Source: DASVHS01 sp038244815 (lineage in GTDB: Bacteria; Acidobacteriota; Thermoanaerobaculia; Gp7-AA8). Taken from it: a stretch of 64,000 nt of DNA. Made by a program: the position numbers and the translations under genes. The notes beneath the pieces were generated by a model. That model ran no database searches, was not told the origin of the DNA, and saw nothing but the letters and a program-made list of their open reading frames with translations. This document shows, in pieces, positions 1 through 9,570 of the stretch. Every line of letters begins with the position of its first letter. The stretch's first letter is position 1. The stretch is from positions 124,001-188,000 of the forward strand of contig JBBRTB010000005.1 in NCBI GenBank assembly GCA_038244815.1, read 5' to 3'.

Positions 1-2
1 AA

Positions 3-434
3 CATGTGAAGCCCGGAGGCTGGCTCGTGATCGACCATTACACGTACAGCATCTCGTGGTGGACGAAGAGCGCTCCGCTGTTCAGGGCCGTTCTGCGCCG
101 CTTGCCGGCACGGGCCGGTTTGCGGTGGACCGAAAAGCTCGTGAACAGCCTCCTGCCGTTGCACAAGGCTGTGCGAGGGTTTTTTCCGGCGCACATCGTC
201 GTCAGCCGGGTGTCGCCGGTGCTTTGCTATTACCGCGCGCATCCCGAGCTCGGTGACGAGCTGCAGCGGGAGTGGGCCATGCTCGACACGCACGATTCTC
301 TGACCGACTGGTACCGGCATCTCCGGAGCCGCAAGGCCATCCGGCGGGCTCTGCGCGCGGCGGGACTGTCGTCGATCTGGTGTGAAAAGGGAGGCAACGG
401 CATAGAGGCCCGCGCGATGCGGCCCCTGGCCTGA
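3..434 (+). CDS. SAM-dependent methyltransferase, C-terminal part (5' end outside window)
   Basis: The reading frame is open at the window edge, so only the last 143 or so residues are seen. They begin with KPGGWLVIDHY, which resembles the strand after motif III of class I SAM methyltransferases, where a conserved PGG turn precedes a beta strand. The rest is a basic, helix-rich C-terminal segment with no catalytic residue I can name. The gene stops 7 bases before the asparagine-synthase-like gene and lies at the head of a polysaccharide cluster, so a sugar or glycolipid methyltransferase is likely by context. The first in-frame start-like codon (GTG at 6) is almost certainly internal, because a whole methyltransferase would need its SAM-binding half upstream. 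Confidence 0.6.
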   Translation, partial: HVKPGGWLVIDHYTYSISWWTKSAPLFRAVLRRLPARAGLRWTEKLVNSLLPLHKAVRGFFPAHIVVSRVSPVLCYYRAHPELGDELQREWAMLDTHDSLTDWYRHLRSRKAIRRALRAAGLSSIWCEKGGNGIEARAMRPLA

Positions 435-441
435 TGAACCG

Positions 442-2286
442 ATGTGTGGCATCGGCGGAATTGCGTACAAGAGTGAGCGGGACGACGGCGCCCTGGACGC
501 CGTGCGCTCGATGATCGCCGCGGAACGCCATCGAGGCCCGGACGGGGAGGGCTTCTACGAGTCGGCGGGAGTGGCGTTCGGTCATTGCCGGCTGGCCATC
601 ATCGACCTGCATGAGACCGGCGACCAGCCGATGGCGGATGCCAGCGGCCGGTTCTCAATCATCCTCAATGGTGAGATCTACAACTACATCGAGCTCCGTT
701 CGACCCTTGCAGCGCTGGGTCACACCTTCCGTGGTCACTCCGATACCGAAGTGCTCGTGACGGCGTACGCGGAGTGGGGCGAGGCCTGCCTGAGCCGCCT
801 GCGCGGGATGTTTGCCTTCGCGATCTGGGATACCGCCGAACGTGTCCTCTTTGCCGCGCGCGATCGGCTGGGCATCAAGCCCTTTCACTACTGCCTCGAT
901 GAAGGACGGTTCTACTTCGCGTCGGAGATCAAGGCGCTCCTTCCGTGGGTTCCGGCGCGGCGAGCGAGAGCCGGCCTGGCCACTGCCTTCCTGGCCTGGA
1001 ATCTCCTCGAGCATGAGCCGGCGAACACGATGATCGAGTCGATCCAGCGTCTGCCGGCCGGACATTCCCTGACATGGAGCGGCGACCGCGGCCTGGCCAT
1101 CCGCCGGTACTGGGATCTTTCCGTCTCGAACGAGCTTGCTGCCGGCGGCAACCGCGGCGCATACGCCGAGCGGTTCCGCGCCGAGTTCTTCGAATCGATC
1201 TCCATGCATCTGCGGTCGGATGTTCCGGTAGGCACCTGCCTCAGCGGAGGACTCGATTCGTCCTCCATCGTCTGTGCCGTCGATGCCCGGCTTCGCGCGG
1301 ATGCCGGCCAGAACACCGCACGGCAACACACGTTCAGCGCGACGTTCCCGGGCAAGAGCATCGATGAACGGCGATACATCGACGAGGTGACGCGGGTGGC
1401 CCGCTGCGAGCCGCACTTCGTCACGCCCAGCGGCGAGCGTTTGCGCGAGGAGATCGATCGCTGGCTCTGGCATCAGGAGGAGCCGGTTGGCGGCACGAGC
1501 ACGTACGCACAGTTCTGTGTGGCACGTCTGTCGAGGGAAAACGGTGTCAAGGTTCTGCTCGACGGGCAGGGTGCGGACGAGCAGCTCGGCGGGTATCGAA
1601 AATTCATCCTGGTCTATCTGCGGCAGTTGATGGCCGAGGGCCACGTGTTTCAGGCGGCCAGGGAGGCGTTCGCGTTCTTCGGGAATCTCGATGTACTGCG
1701 AACGACGCGCGTCGTCGACGGTTTGCGCTACCTCGGAAGAGCGAGCGCTCCGGTGCGGCTTCTCTGGCCATCCGCAAGTCCGTCCATGCCGGAATCGATG
1801 GGCATTTCTCATCACATGGGAGACAGGATCAAGGCGGACCTCACGCACTTCAGTTTGCCGGTCCTTCTTCGTTACGAGGACCGCAACACCATGGCATTCG
1901 GCATCGAGTCGCGCGTCCCGTTCGTCGACCACGTGCTCGTGGAATGGCTGGCGTCGTTGCCGGTGGAGATGCGGCTCTTCCATGGATGGACGAAGGCCGT
2001 TCTGCGAGAAGGGCTGGAGGAATTGCTGCCGGAGGCGATTCGTACGCGAAAGACCAAGCTTGGATTCTCGACACCTGAATCCGATTGGCTCCGTGGACCG
2101 CTGGCAGAGTGGGTCGAAGACACGCTGGCCAGTCCACACCACCTGCTGGATGTCGTGGAGCGAAGCGGCATCGAGGAGATTCTGCGGCGGTTCAGAGCCG
2201 GCGACGGTTCGGCCGCGCTCGAGAACATGGTCTCCAGGCTCGCCATCTATGAGACATGGGCGCGCCTCTTTCTTCAGGAACGGTGA
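442..2286 (+). CDS. asnB: Asparagine synthase (glutamine-hydrolysing) family amidotransferase
   Basis: Class II glutamine amidotransferase fused to an ATP-pyrophosphatase synthetase domain, 614 residues, the usual length for AsnB-like proteins of polysaccharide clusters. The start is fixed by the catalytic Cys2 in MCGIGG, which becomes the N-terminal nucleophile after Met removal. The glutaminase domain covers about 1-210 (RGPDGEG, NGEIYNYIELR, SDTEVL). The synthetase domain carries the PP-loop SGGLDS at 268-273. Within a glycan cluster such enzymes often amidate a uronic acid or other surface-sugar carboxylate instead of making asparagine; that is inference from neighbours. The next gene begins in its stop codon, so the two are probably co-translated. 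Confidence 0.9.
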   Translation: MCGIGGIAYKSERDDGALDAVRSMIAAERHRGPDGEGFYESAGVAFGHCRLAIIDLHETGDQPMADASGRFSIILNGEIYNYIELRSTLAALGHTFRGHSDTEVLVTAYAEWGEACLSRLRGMFAFAIWDTAERVLFAARDRLGIKPFHYCLDEGRFYFASEIKALLPWVPARRARAGLATAFLAWNLLEHEPANTMIESIQRLPAGHSLTWSGDRGLAIRRYWDLSVSNELAAGGNRGAYAERFRAEFFESISMHLRSDVPVGTCLSGGLDSSSIVCAVDARLRADAGQNTARQHTFSATFPGKSIDERRYIDEVTRVARCEPHFVTPSGERLREEIDRWLWHQEEPVGGTSTYAQFCVARLSRENGVKVLLDGQGADEQLGGYRKFILVYLRQLMAEGHVFQAAREAFAFFGNLDVLRTTRVVDGLRYLGRASAPVRLLWPSASPSMPESMGISHHMGDRIKADLTHFSLPVLLRYEDRNTMAFGIESRVPFVDHVLVEWLASLPVEMRLFHGWTKAVLREGLEELLPEAIRTRKTKLGFSTPESDWLRGPLAEWVEDTLASPHHLLDVVERSGIEEILRRFRAGDGSAALENMVSRLAIYETWARLFLQER

Positions 2287-3305
2287 TGGCCCGGGACAAT
2301 CCACTGAAGATTCTGTTCGTGGGAAACTACGGTTCGGCGAAGGCTCGAGGCGATTGTGCGGGCATTTTCGTGGATCGTCAGGTGCAGTCGCTGCGGGACA
2401 TGGGCGTGATCGTCGAGATTTTTGACATCGGAGAAGGCCATTCCTTCGTGAAGCTCCTGCGCAGCTGGCGCCTCCTGCGGCGGGAGATTCGCACAGTCAG
2501 GCCCGATCTCATCCACGCTCAATACGGCACCGTCGTCGGCCTCACCTCGGTGCTTTCGTTTCATCCCGCAATCATCACGTTCAGCGGCAGCGACCTTCTT
2601 CCCGGCGCCTCGATCTCCCGGCTGCGCACGTACGCCGGGATCCTCATGTCCAATGTGGCCTCCCTCTTTGCGCGGCGGGTCATCTGCGTCAGCGAACAAC
2701 TGAGGCGCGCGTTGTGGTGGCGCAGGGACGGAACGGTTGTCATCCCACGCGGAGTGGACCTCGACCTCTTCTCTCCCGGTCCTCGGGACGAGTCCCGCCG
2801 GAAACTTGGATGGGACTCGCGTTCGATCATTGCCCTGATCGACGGTGGCCGCGACTGGAAGAACAAGGGTCTCGATGTCGCGGAAGCGGCGGTGGGCATT
2901 GCACGCCAGTCGGTGCCGCTGCTCGAATTGAAAGTGATCAGGGCCGTTCCTCCTGACGAGATGCCTGTCTGGTACCGGGCAGCCGATCTGCTGATTTGTG
3001 CGAGCCGACAGGAAGGCTCGCCGAACGTCGTCAAGGAGGCGCTGGCCTGCAATCTTCCGATCATCGGCGTCGACGTCGGTGACGTCCGCGAACGGCTCGC
3101 CGGCGTTGAGCCCTCGCAGGTCGTCGAGCGGGACCCGGCCGCAATCGCCGGCGGGATCATCAGTGTGATCGCGAGCGGCGGCCGGAGCGACGGACGACAG
3201 CATGTGGCGTCACTGTCGATGGACCAGGTAGCGCGACGGATCCTCGACGTGTACGCGACGGCACTTTCCCCGGATGAGCTTGTGGCGATGAAGAAAAGCG
3301 CATGA
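2286..3305 (+). CDS. Glycosyltransferase, GT4-like (GT-B fold)
   Basis: Retaining GT-B transferase of 339 residues. The ATG at 2286 overlaps the preceding TGA and gives MARDNPLKILFVGNYG, a normal N-terminal Rossmann strand; a further 10 codons upstream are open but would lie inside asnB. The C-terminal half has VIPRGVDLDLF (the usual linker before the nucleotide-sugar domain) and the EGSPNVVKEALAC segment, matching the E-x7-E donor-binding motif of GT4 enzymes. Donor and acceptor cannot be told from sequence. It lies between the amidotransferase and an acetyltransferase and overlaps the next gene by four bases, so it should act in the cytoplasm on the repeat unit of the surface glycan. Confidence 0.87.
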   Translation: MARDNPLKILFVGNYGSAKARGDCAGIFVDRQVQSLRDMGVIVEIFDIGEGHSFVKLLRSWRLLRREIRTVRPDLIHAQYGTVVGLTSVLSFHPAIITFSGSDLLPGASISRLRTYAGILMSNVASLFARRVICVSEQLRRALWWRRDGTVVIPRGVDLDLFSPGPRDESRRKLGWDSRSIIALIDGGRDWKNKGLDVAEAAVGIARQSVPLLELKVIRAVPPDEMPVWYRAADLLICASRQEGSPNVVKEALACNLPIIGVDVGDVRERLAGVEPSQVVERDPAAIAGGIISVIASGGRSDGRQHVASLSMDQVARRILDVYATALSPDELVAMKKSA

Positions 3306-3943
3306 TCCTTATCGAGGAGATTGACGAGCCCACGGTGGCGGCGGTCGTGGACGTGCACATGGAAGCATTCCGCGGATACATGAATGCGTCGATCGGCCGC
3401 GAATACGTCCGCCGGTTCCTGCTCTGGTTCGCGCGCGGCCCGGGCACGATCGCAATCGCCGCTGCCGATGGCGGCCGTGTCGCCGGCTACACCGTGGGCG
3501 CTCCCGTCGGTTACGATCGAGAGATGAACCGCGACCTGTTCTGGACCGTCATGCGTGCTATCGCCGTTCATCCCGGGTTGCTGTTTCAGAAGCGATTCCT
3601 GGCGCGCCTGACCCAGCGCGCCCGGCGGCTCTTCGGGCGTTCTCGCGGCGAGACGGAAGCACCGCCGCTGCCGGAGCCGGTCATGTCTCTGGTCGGAATC
3701 GGGGTGTCGGAGGCTGCAAGAGGAAGGGGCGTCGGCAGGACGCTGCTGCGCGAGTTCGAGAGCCGCTCCCGGGCGGCACGAATGAAGTCGATGCGCCTTT
3801 CCGTGTACGCGGACAACTCTGCGGCGTGCGCGCTTTACGAACGGGCCGGCTGGACCCTGTTCGCACCGGCTCCCGGATCCCGAGCCGTCTATTACTACCG
3901 GATTCTCGAGCCAGAGAACGGGGCTCTGCAAAGCTCACCGTGA
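3302..3943 (+). CDS. GNAT-family N-acetyltransferase
   Basis: Acetyl-CoA-dependent GNAT transferase of 213 residues. The diagnostic part is in the C-terminal half: the V-x-x-x-x-RG-x-G motif A appears as VSEAARGRGVGRTLL, followed by a strand with LSVYADNSAACALYERAGW, the motif B signature of this fold. The N-terminal part is longer than in minimal GNATs and has a hydrophobic patch. The ATG overlaps the upstream TGA (ATGA), and the downstream gene begins with GTG over this stop. It probably acetylates an amino-sugar precursor of the glycan; substrate unknown. Confidence 0.85.
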   Translation: MILIEEIDEPTVAAVVDVHMEAFRGYMNASIGREYVRRFLLWFARGPGTIAIAAADGGRVAGYTVGAPVGYDREMNRDLFWTVMRAIAVHPGLLFQKRFLARLTQRARRLFGRSRGETEAPPLPEPVMSLVGIGVSEAARGRGVGRTLLREFESRSRAARMKSMRLSVYADNSAACALYERAGWTLFAPAPGSRAVYYYRILEPENGALQSSP

Positions 3944-6900
3944 GAACGTTGTTCCTGCTTCCGGTCGTCGCTCTTTGCGCGCTGGCATTGTCCGGCGGCA
4001 CGTACTCCGTCGGGCCGGCGGCATCGCCGCTTCCAGGGACCGGCTTTCGCGGTGACGCCGGATTCGAGGTTGCCGACTGGAGCGGCGACGGGAAACCGGA
4101 TCTCTTCGTCTATGACACGGGATCGGACGGCGGCGGCTCGGTCTACCTGAACCTGGGCACGCTCAGCCATCCGCGATTCGGCCACGACAACCTTCTGCCG
4201 TTCAACAGCACAGAGACGACTCCGCAGACGATGCAGCACATCTCCGCCCGCGCCTACTGCGATCTGAATCACGACGGACTCACCGACGTCATCTTCTTCG
4301 ACGGTCAGCTTCGCTATTGTCCGAATCTCGGAACGAAATCGAACCCATACTGGTGGTCGCTGTGGCCGCGGCCGCCTGGCTATTTCCCCGGGACTGCCGG
4401 GATGATTCGTGACAACACGCGTTATTCGACGGGGCCCGAGAGCATCTACTGGAACAAGGGCATCTTCGCGCGGCAGGTTCTGACATTGACCGTAGCCGAT
4501 TGGGACGGCGACGGACTGGAGGACCTGCTCATCTGCCGCACCCATGGCGAAGCGCCGGGCGTGGTGTCCCTCGGCGAACACGAGGAGTGGACGAACTGGG
4601 GCCGGATCGCCACCGGCGTCCCGGCGAATCTGAGCGGCTCCGATCGGGACACGGCCGGTGCGCTGAAAGAGGCGCCGGAGCGCGGTCTCTGGTTCTACAA
4701 GAACATCGGGACGCCCGATCGGCCGATGTTCGACAAAGGTCTGGAGATCGTCACGCCGGATGGGCGGCCGATTGCCGCACCGAATCCGGTCGTGACGGAC
4801 GTCGACGGAGACGGCGTGGCTGACGTCGTGAGTACCGAGACGGAATACACCTCGAATGCGTTCCGCGTCGATTGGCCGGCGGGGCAGCAGGTGGTCTGGT
4901 TCCGGCGCTCCTCGTCTGCCGATCCCGCGCATCTGGAGCTTGCGCGACCGCTGAGCGAGGCGTCGGGCCTGCCCATCAAGTCGGGCACGCTGGCTCGTTT
5001 TGCCGATCTGCGCGGTCAGGGCGTTCTCGACCTTCTGGTCTCCGAGCCCGGTTATCCCGGCACGATCCGCTGGTACCGCAATGCCGCCGGGTCACCGCGC
5101 GAGAAACTGGAGCTGGAGGCACCGGTCATTCTGGCGGGGAGCGACTTCGGGCGCTTCGAGTTCATGGATCAGCCCCTCATCGTCGACTGGTTCGGACCAG
5201 GCTCGCGCGATCTTCTGATTCATGGAGTGGCCGACGCCCATTGCAAGTGGGGACTTCGCCGCACCGCCCTCTACAAGAGTGTCGCGGATCGCGGCGAGAT
5301 TCGTTACCAGTTCGCCGGTCTGTTGAACTTCAGCGGAGATCCGGCCATGGTGCCGCTGTCCGCTGAAGAAAGGCCGTACGACGTATATGGCAGCGCCATC
5401 AGCTTCGCAAGAGACTCCCGAGGCAAACGGCATCTGATGATGAGCGTCGCCGGGAATCTGTTCTATTTCTCCGATCTTGCGCCGGACGGACTGACATTTC
5501 GCAGGATGCAGCGCGTTTCACTCGGCGCCGTGAACAACCGGCAACGAGGCTGGCAGGAAGTCGGCCTGACCGCGGCAGCAGGTGAGGTGAAATTCATCCG
5601 CATCAGCAATGATATCCGCGGCCGGGCGCATCTGAGCGACGGCATGCTGGACATCCTTCGGTTCGAAGCGATCGCGGACGGCAAGAATGTGGCAACCGTC
5701 GCCAACGGTGTGCAGGCGGAACGATTCGATCTCCATGACGGGAAGACGCATGGGCTCGATCGCGCCATGAATCTGTTCACCGCCGGCAATGCCAATACCG
5801 ACTCCTCGTTCAACGCCACATCGTTCGGTAAGAACGACGAGCTCCTGGTCACGCTGGGTCAGCCTTCGAAGCTGGAGCGGATACGATTTCTCCTTTCGGA
5901 TCGCGATGCGGGCTGGTACTCCAGACTCGTTCCATTCTCGTGGCAGGGCAGAATCTATCGAGCCGGCTACGAGCAGGGAGAGGTCTGGTACCAGTACAAG
6001 GTCGAGGTCTCCGCCGATGGCTCGAACTGGACCACTGTCTCGGACAGGCTGAAGACCGAGATGCTTTACAGTCATCCTGTTCTCATCGACCGCGATGGCG
6101 ACGGGAGACTGGACATGCTTCTGTACTTTACGTCGGCAGACGCGATCTATCCATCCACGAAGACGCTTCGTTTCTACCGGAACCTCGGCACCGATGAGAA
6201 TCCACGCTACGCGGCCCCGATTGACGCCACGGACGAATACGGAAAGGTACTGGAGTTCCCCGCGAACTGGGCCCGCTACTTCAGCCCCCAGTGCGGTATT
6301 GCCGTGGCTCACCTCGATGGAAGCGGGGCAGCCGACATCATTCTGGAGGGGGGAGATGACGGACAGCTTCTTCGCTTCCGCGATGTCTCGTCCCATCCGA
6401 AAGCGATGCTTACGCTGGCGAGTGAAGGTTCGATCATGATGGGACAGAAAGCCTTCGAAACGCACGCCGGTTACTGGTACTTCGACGTGGCCGACGCGGA
6501 CGGAGACGGCACGCCCGATCTGATCGAAAGCAACAACGCCCGCCCGATGTTCTACAAGGGCGCGCGGGCGGGAGCAGTGATGACACGGGAGGTCTCGAAC
6601 GCATCCGGTCTGCCCGATGGAATCATTCTCCGCAATGGATCTTCGATCCCTGGCGGGCCGGTCTATGCGGGGAACGAGGCGGTCTCGATCGACGCCCGGA
6701 AGCTGATCGCGGCAACCAACTCTGAGCCCGAGGAGCTGGAGTTTCGGGGCCAACAGGGCGGCCGCGAGAATCAGAAAATGATTCTGTTGCGATTCAACGA
6801 TCTCCCGGATGGTCCGGTCGACAAGGCCGTTCTGGAACTGTCAACGGATGCGGAACTGCAGGCGGACCCGTGGATCCGCGTACCGGGCGCCTCAAGCCCC

Positions 6901-7254
6901 GTATCCTGCAACGCAATCGGTAATGCCTGGGACCCGTTGTCCTGCACGTATCGCAACGCCGCTGAGCGGCGGCCCTGGCCCGCGAACCTTCTCGACAAGG
7001 GTGGCACGTTTCAGTCGTTCGTCGAGCCTGTTGTCGATCAGCGGCACGTGCAGAGACTGCGATGGGACGTCACGCAGGCGGTACGCGCGGCTCACGATCA
7101 GGGACGAAATCAGGTCGACCTGCTCATTCGCGTTGACGGGACAGGTCCTGACGTTGCTGGCCGGGGACTTCGCGTTTGCGGTCCGGGATGGCCGGTCATC
7201 GACCAGCGTCCGAAGTTAATCCTCACCACAACGGCGGCGCCTGCCACGCGCTGA
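3940..7254 (+). CDS. Secreted FG-GAP/VCBS-repeat beta-propeller protein
   Basis: Large exported protein of about 1104 residues with repeated calcium-binding FG-GAP/VCBS loops: D-W-S-G-D-G-K-P-D near the N-terminus, LNHDGLTDV, DWDGDGLED, DVDGDGVAD, DRDGDGRLD and DADGDGTPD. These form blades of one or two propellers. A middle part (about 520-720) with few such loops may be a carbohydrate-binding-like beta sandwich. The GTG at 3940 is chosen because it overlaps the previous stop and gives a signal peptide, (M)RTLFLLPVVALCALALSGG. The open frame reaches back to 3826 but that lies inside the acetyltransferase gene. In a polysaccharide cluster it may bind the glycan at the cell surface; no enzyme motif was seen. 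Confidence 0.8.
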   Translation: MRTLFLLPVVALCALALSGGTYSVGPAASPLPGTGFRGDAGFEVADWSGDGKPDLFVYDTGSDGGGSVYLNLGTLSHPRFGHDNLLPFNSTETTPQTMQHISARAYCDLNHDGLTDVIFFDGQLRYCPNLGTKSNPYWWSLWPRPPGYFPGTAGMIRDNTRYSTGPESIYWNKGIFARQVLTLTVADWDGDGLEDLLICRTHGEAPGVVSLGEHEEWTNWGRIATGVPANLSGSDRDTAGALKEAPERGLWFYKNIGTPDRPMFDKGLEIVTPDGRPIAAPNPVVTDVDGDGVADVVSTETEYTSNAFRVDWPAGQQVVWFRRSSSADPAHLELARPLSEASGLPIKSGTLARFADLRGQGVLDLLVSEPGYPGTIRWYRNAAGSPREKLELEAPVILAGSDFGRFEFMDQPLIVDWFGPGSRDLLIHGVADAHCKWGLRRTALYKSVADRGEIRYQFAGLLNFSGDPAMVPLSAEERPYDVYGSAISFARDSRGKRHLMMSVAGNLFYFSDLAPDGLTFRRMQRVSLGAVNNRQRGWQEVGLTAAAGEVKFIRISNDIRGRAHLSDGMLDILRFEAIADGKNVATVANGVQAERFDLHDGKTHGLDRAMNLFTAGNANTDSSFNATSFGKNDELLVTLGQPSKLERIRFLLSDRDAGWYSRLVPFSWQGRIYRAGYEQGEVWYQYKVEVSADGSNWTTVSDRLKTEMLYSHPVLIDRDGDGRLDMLLYFTSADAIYPSTKTLRFYRNLGTDENPRYAAPIDATDEYGKVLEFPANWARYFSPQCGIAVAHLDGSGAADIILEGGDDGQLLRFRDVSSHPKAMLTLASEGSIMMGQKAFETHAGYWYFDVADADGDGTPDLIESNNARPMFYKGARAGAVMTREVSNASGLPDGIILRNGSSIPGGPVYAGNEAVSIDARKLIAATNSEPEELEFRGQQGGRENQKMILLRFNDLPDGPVDKAVLELSTDAELQADPWIRVPGASSPVSCNAIGNAWDPLSCTYRNAAERRPWPANLLDKGGTFQSFVEPVVDQRHVQRLRWDVTQAVRAAHDQGRNQVDLLIRVDGTGPDVAGRGLRVCGPGWPVIDQRPKLILTTTAAPATR

Positions 7255-7264
7255 ACTGCGCGGC

Positions 7265-8488
7265 ATGAAGATCACCATTCTCACGCAGTACTACCCGCCC
7301 GAAACGGGCGCCCCGCAGAACCGGTTGTCCGATCTGGCCCGGCGGATGAGCGAGGCGGGACACGAGGTCACGGTGCTGACGGGGAAACCGAACTACCCGA
7401 CCGGACAGATCCGGCCCGAATATCGGGGCGGTCTCTGGAAGCGGCGTCTCGAGAGCGGTGTGCGGGTGATCCATTGCTGGCTCTTCGCTTCGCGCAGCAA
7501 GCGCACCGTGGCGCGCCTGGCGAATTACTTCTCGTTCGTCCTGTCATCGGCGGCCATCGGCACCTTCCTTCTTCATCGTTCCGATTACCTGCTGGTCGAG
7601 TCGCCACCGCTGTTCCTCGGTCTCACGGCCTGGTACCTGTCGCGATTGACGCGGGCCGCGATGATTTTCAACGTGTCCGATCTGTATCCGCAGACTGCCA
7701 TCGAGCTGGGATATCTCCGCCCCGGCCTGGCGGCGCGCCTGATGTTCGCGCTCGAGCGATGGTGCTATCGATCGAGCGCGCTGGTAACGGGACAGACCCG
7801 TGGAATCATCGACGACATCAACCGCCGGTACCCGTCGCAGCGTCTGTTTCTGCTCACCAACGGCGTGGACGTCTCGGACTTCAAGTCATTCGATGCCGCC
7901 GGAAGAGCGCCCGGGCGGATGTTTGTCGTCGGCTACGCTGGCGTTCTCGGTCACGCTCAGGGATTATCATCGGTGCTCGACGCGGCGCGCATTCTGCAAT
8001 CGGCCGGCGTTCCCGTCCGGCTGGAGTTCTTCGGCGACGGTCCACTGAGGGAAGAGCTGGAGCAGAAGACCCGGGCACTGGGACTGACCAACGCGGACTT
8101 TTTTGGCCACCGCTCCCGAACGGAGATCGTCGAACGGATGAAGTCGTGGGATGGGGCTATCGTGCCGCTTGTGAACTCACCGGTGATGGCCGGAGCGCTG
8201 CCGTCGAAGATGTTCGAGGTCATGGCTGCGGGATTGCCGATCGTGCTTGCAGCACCGCGGGGAGAGGCCTCGGCGCTCGTCGAATCGGCGCAAGCGGGCA
8301 TCTGGGTGGAAGCCGGGGAGGCCCCGTCCATTGCCGAAGCGATGCGAGCACTGTGCATGGATCGCCATGCCGCCAGCGCGATGGGCGGGCGAGGCCGCCA
8401 ATTCGTTCTGGAGCATTTCGATCGATCCACGATCGCAAAGAACTTCATGTCCGCTCTTGAAGGATTGGGGACCCCGTGCGCGTCATGA
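7265..8488 (+). CDS. Glycosyltransferase family 4, WbuB-like
   Basis: GT-B glycosyltransferase of 407 residues. The N-terminus KITILTQYYPPETGAPQNR and the following GHEVTVLTGKPNYPTG are typical of WbuB-type transferases, which add N-acetyl-fucosamine-like sugars in O-antigen assembly. The C-terminal domain has VGYAGVLGHAQG, FFGDGPLREEL and the donor-site stretch PSKMFEVMAAGLPIV. ATG follows the FG-GAP gene by ten bases. The 3' end overlaps the epimerase gene by 13 bases. It probably adds one sugar of the repeat unit on the inner membrane face; the sugar is not predictable from sequence alone. Confidence 0.87.
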   Translation: MKITILTQYYPPETGAPQNRLSDLARRMSEAGHEVTVLTGKPNYPTGQIRPEYRGGLWKRRLESGVRVIHCWLFASRSKRTVARLANYFSFVLSSAAIGTFLLHRSDYLLVESPPLFLGLTAWYLSRLTRAAMIFNVSDLYPQTAIELGYLRPGLAARLMFALERWCYRSSALVTGQTRGIIDDINRRYPSQRLFLLTNGVDVSDFKSFDAAGRAPGRMFVVGYAGVLGHAQGLSSVLDAARILQSAGVPVRLEFFGDGPLREELEQKTRALGLTNADFFGHRSRTEIVERMKSWDGAIVPLVNSPVMAGALPSKMFEVMAAGLPIVLAAPRGEASALVESAQAGIWVEAGEAPSIAEAMRALCMDRHAASAMGGRGRQFVLEHFDRSTIAKNFMSALEGLGTPCAS

Positions 8489-9570
8489 GCATCGTGGGCG
8501 CTCGCCCGCAATTCATCAAGGCAGCCATGGTCTCTGCCGCCCTGGCCGGCCGGGAGATCGGCGAAGTGATGGTTCACACCGGCCAGCACTATGACTACGG
8601 GATGTCGAAGTTGTTCTTCGAGCAGCTGGAGCTTGCCGAGCCCCGTTACAACCTGGAGATCGGATCGAGCTCGCATGGTGCGCAGACGGGCAGGATTCTC
8701 GAGCAGGTGGAGCGGGTGATGATGAGCGAGGAGCCCGACATGGTCATCGTCTATGGCGATACCAACTCCACCCTCGGTGGGGCGCTGGCCGCGGCCAAGC
8801 TTCACATCCCGGTCGCTCACGTCGAAGCGGGACTGCGATCGTTCAACCGGCGCATGCCCGAAGAGATCAATCGCCTCGTTACCGACCACGTTTCGGAACT
8901 CCTGTTCGCGCCGACCGGGTCTGCGGTGATGAATCTGAGGAGCGAAGGGATCGCGGAGTCGAAGATCATCGTAACCGGCGACGTGATGCTGGACGCGGTC
9001 AGAAGATTCGAGCCGCTCTTTCTACGCGAGCGCGGCCGTTTGTTTCAGATGCTCGATCTCACCGAGCGGTGTTATTTCGTGGCCACCATCCATCGAGCCG
9101 AGAACACCGACGACCCGTTGCGCCTGCGGGCCATCGTCGATGCGCTCGATGAGATCGCCATGAAGATCGCGCCGGTGGTCTGGGCTGTCCATCCACGAAC
9201 TCGAAAGCGGTTGGAGGAGATGAGTCTCGATGGGACGGGCGCCGTCCGCATGATCGATCCCGTCGGGTATCTGGAGATGCAGACGCTGCTGACGGGTGCC
9301 CGCGCCGTCCTGACGGACTCCGGAGGCGTGCAGAAGGAAGCGGCATTCCACGGCGTGCCGACGATCACGTTGAGAGAGGAGACGGAATGGCCGGAAACGA
9401 TCACAGCCGGATGTAACGTTCTGACCGGCGCGGATCGCGAGAAGATTGTGCTCGCCGCGGCGGACGCCTCGGGGCGCCTCACGCCGCCTGCCGGATTCGG
9501 CGGAGGGAACGCGTCGGGCATGATTGCGGATGCCATCACGGCGTGGAAGTGCGGAGAGGAACCAGGATGA
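8476..9570 (+). CDS. UDP-N-acetylglucosamine 2-epimerase family (WecB/WbpI-like)
   Basis: Non-hydrolysing UDP-sugar 2-epimerase, 364 residues, the normal length. Family marks are VGARPQFIKAA at the N-terminus, HTGQHYD, VYGDTNSTL, HVEAGLRS, PEEINR, and near the C-terminus TDSGGVQKEA and LREETEWPET. The GTG at 8476 gives the usual 4-5 residues before the first strand; an ATG three codons on is the alternative. Because WbpD- and WbpE-like genes follow directly, the more specific reading is the WbpI step: epimerisation of UDP-2,3-diacetamido-glucuronate to the manno form. A plain WecB making UDP-ManNAc is the alternative. Confidence 0.88.
   Translation: MRVMSIVGARPQFIKAAMVSAALAGREIGEVMVHTGQHYDYGMSKLFFEQLELAEPRYNLEIGSSSHGAQTGRILEQVERVMMSEEPDMVIVYGDTNSTLGGALAAAKLHIPVAHVEAGLRSFNRRMPEEINRLVTDHVSELLFAPTGSAVMNLRSEGIAESKIIVTGDVMLDAVRRFEPLFLRERGRLFQMLDLTERCYFVATIHRAENTDDPLRLRAIVDALDEIAMKIAPVVWAVHPRTRKRLEEMSLDGTGAVRMIDPVGYLEMQTLLTGARAVLTDSGGVQKEAAFHGVPTITLREETEWPETITAGCNVLTGADREKIVLAAADASGRLTPPAGFGGGNASGMIADAITAWKCGEEPG

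Noticed and set aside
655..2304. Long open frame on the minus strand opposite the asparagine synthase gene
   Set aside because: It is a shadow of the GC-rich plus-strand gene: no family resemblance, and the plus-strand product has full catalytic motifs.
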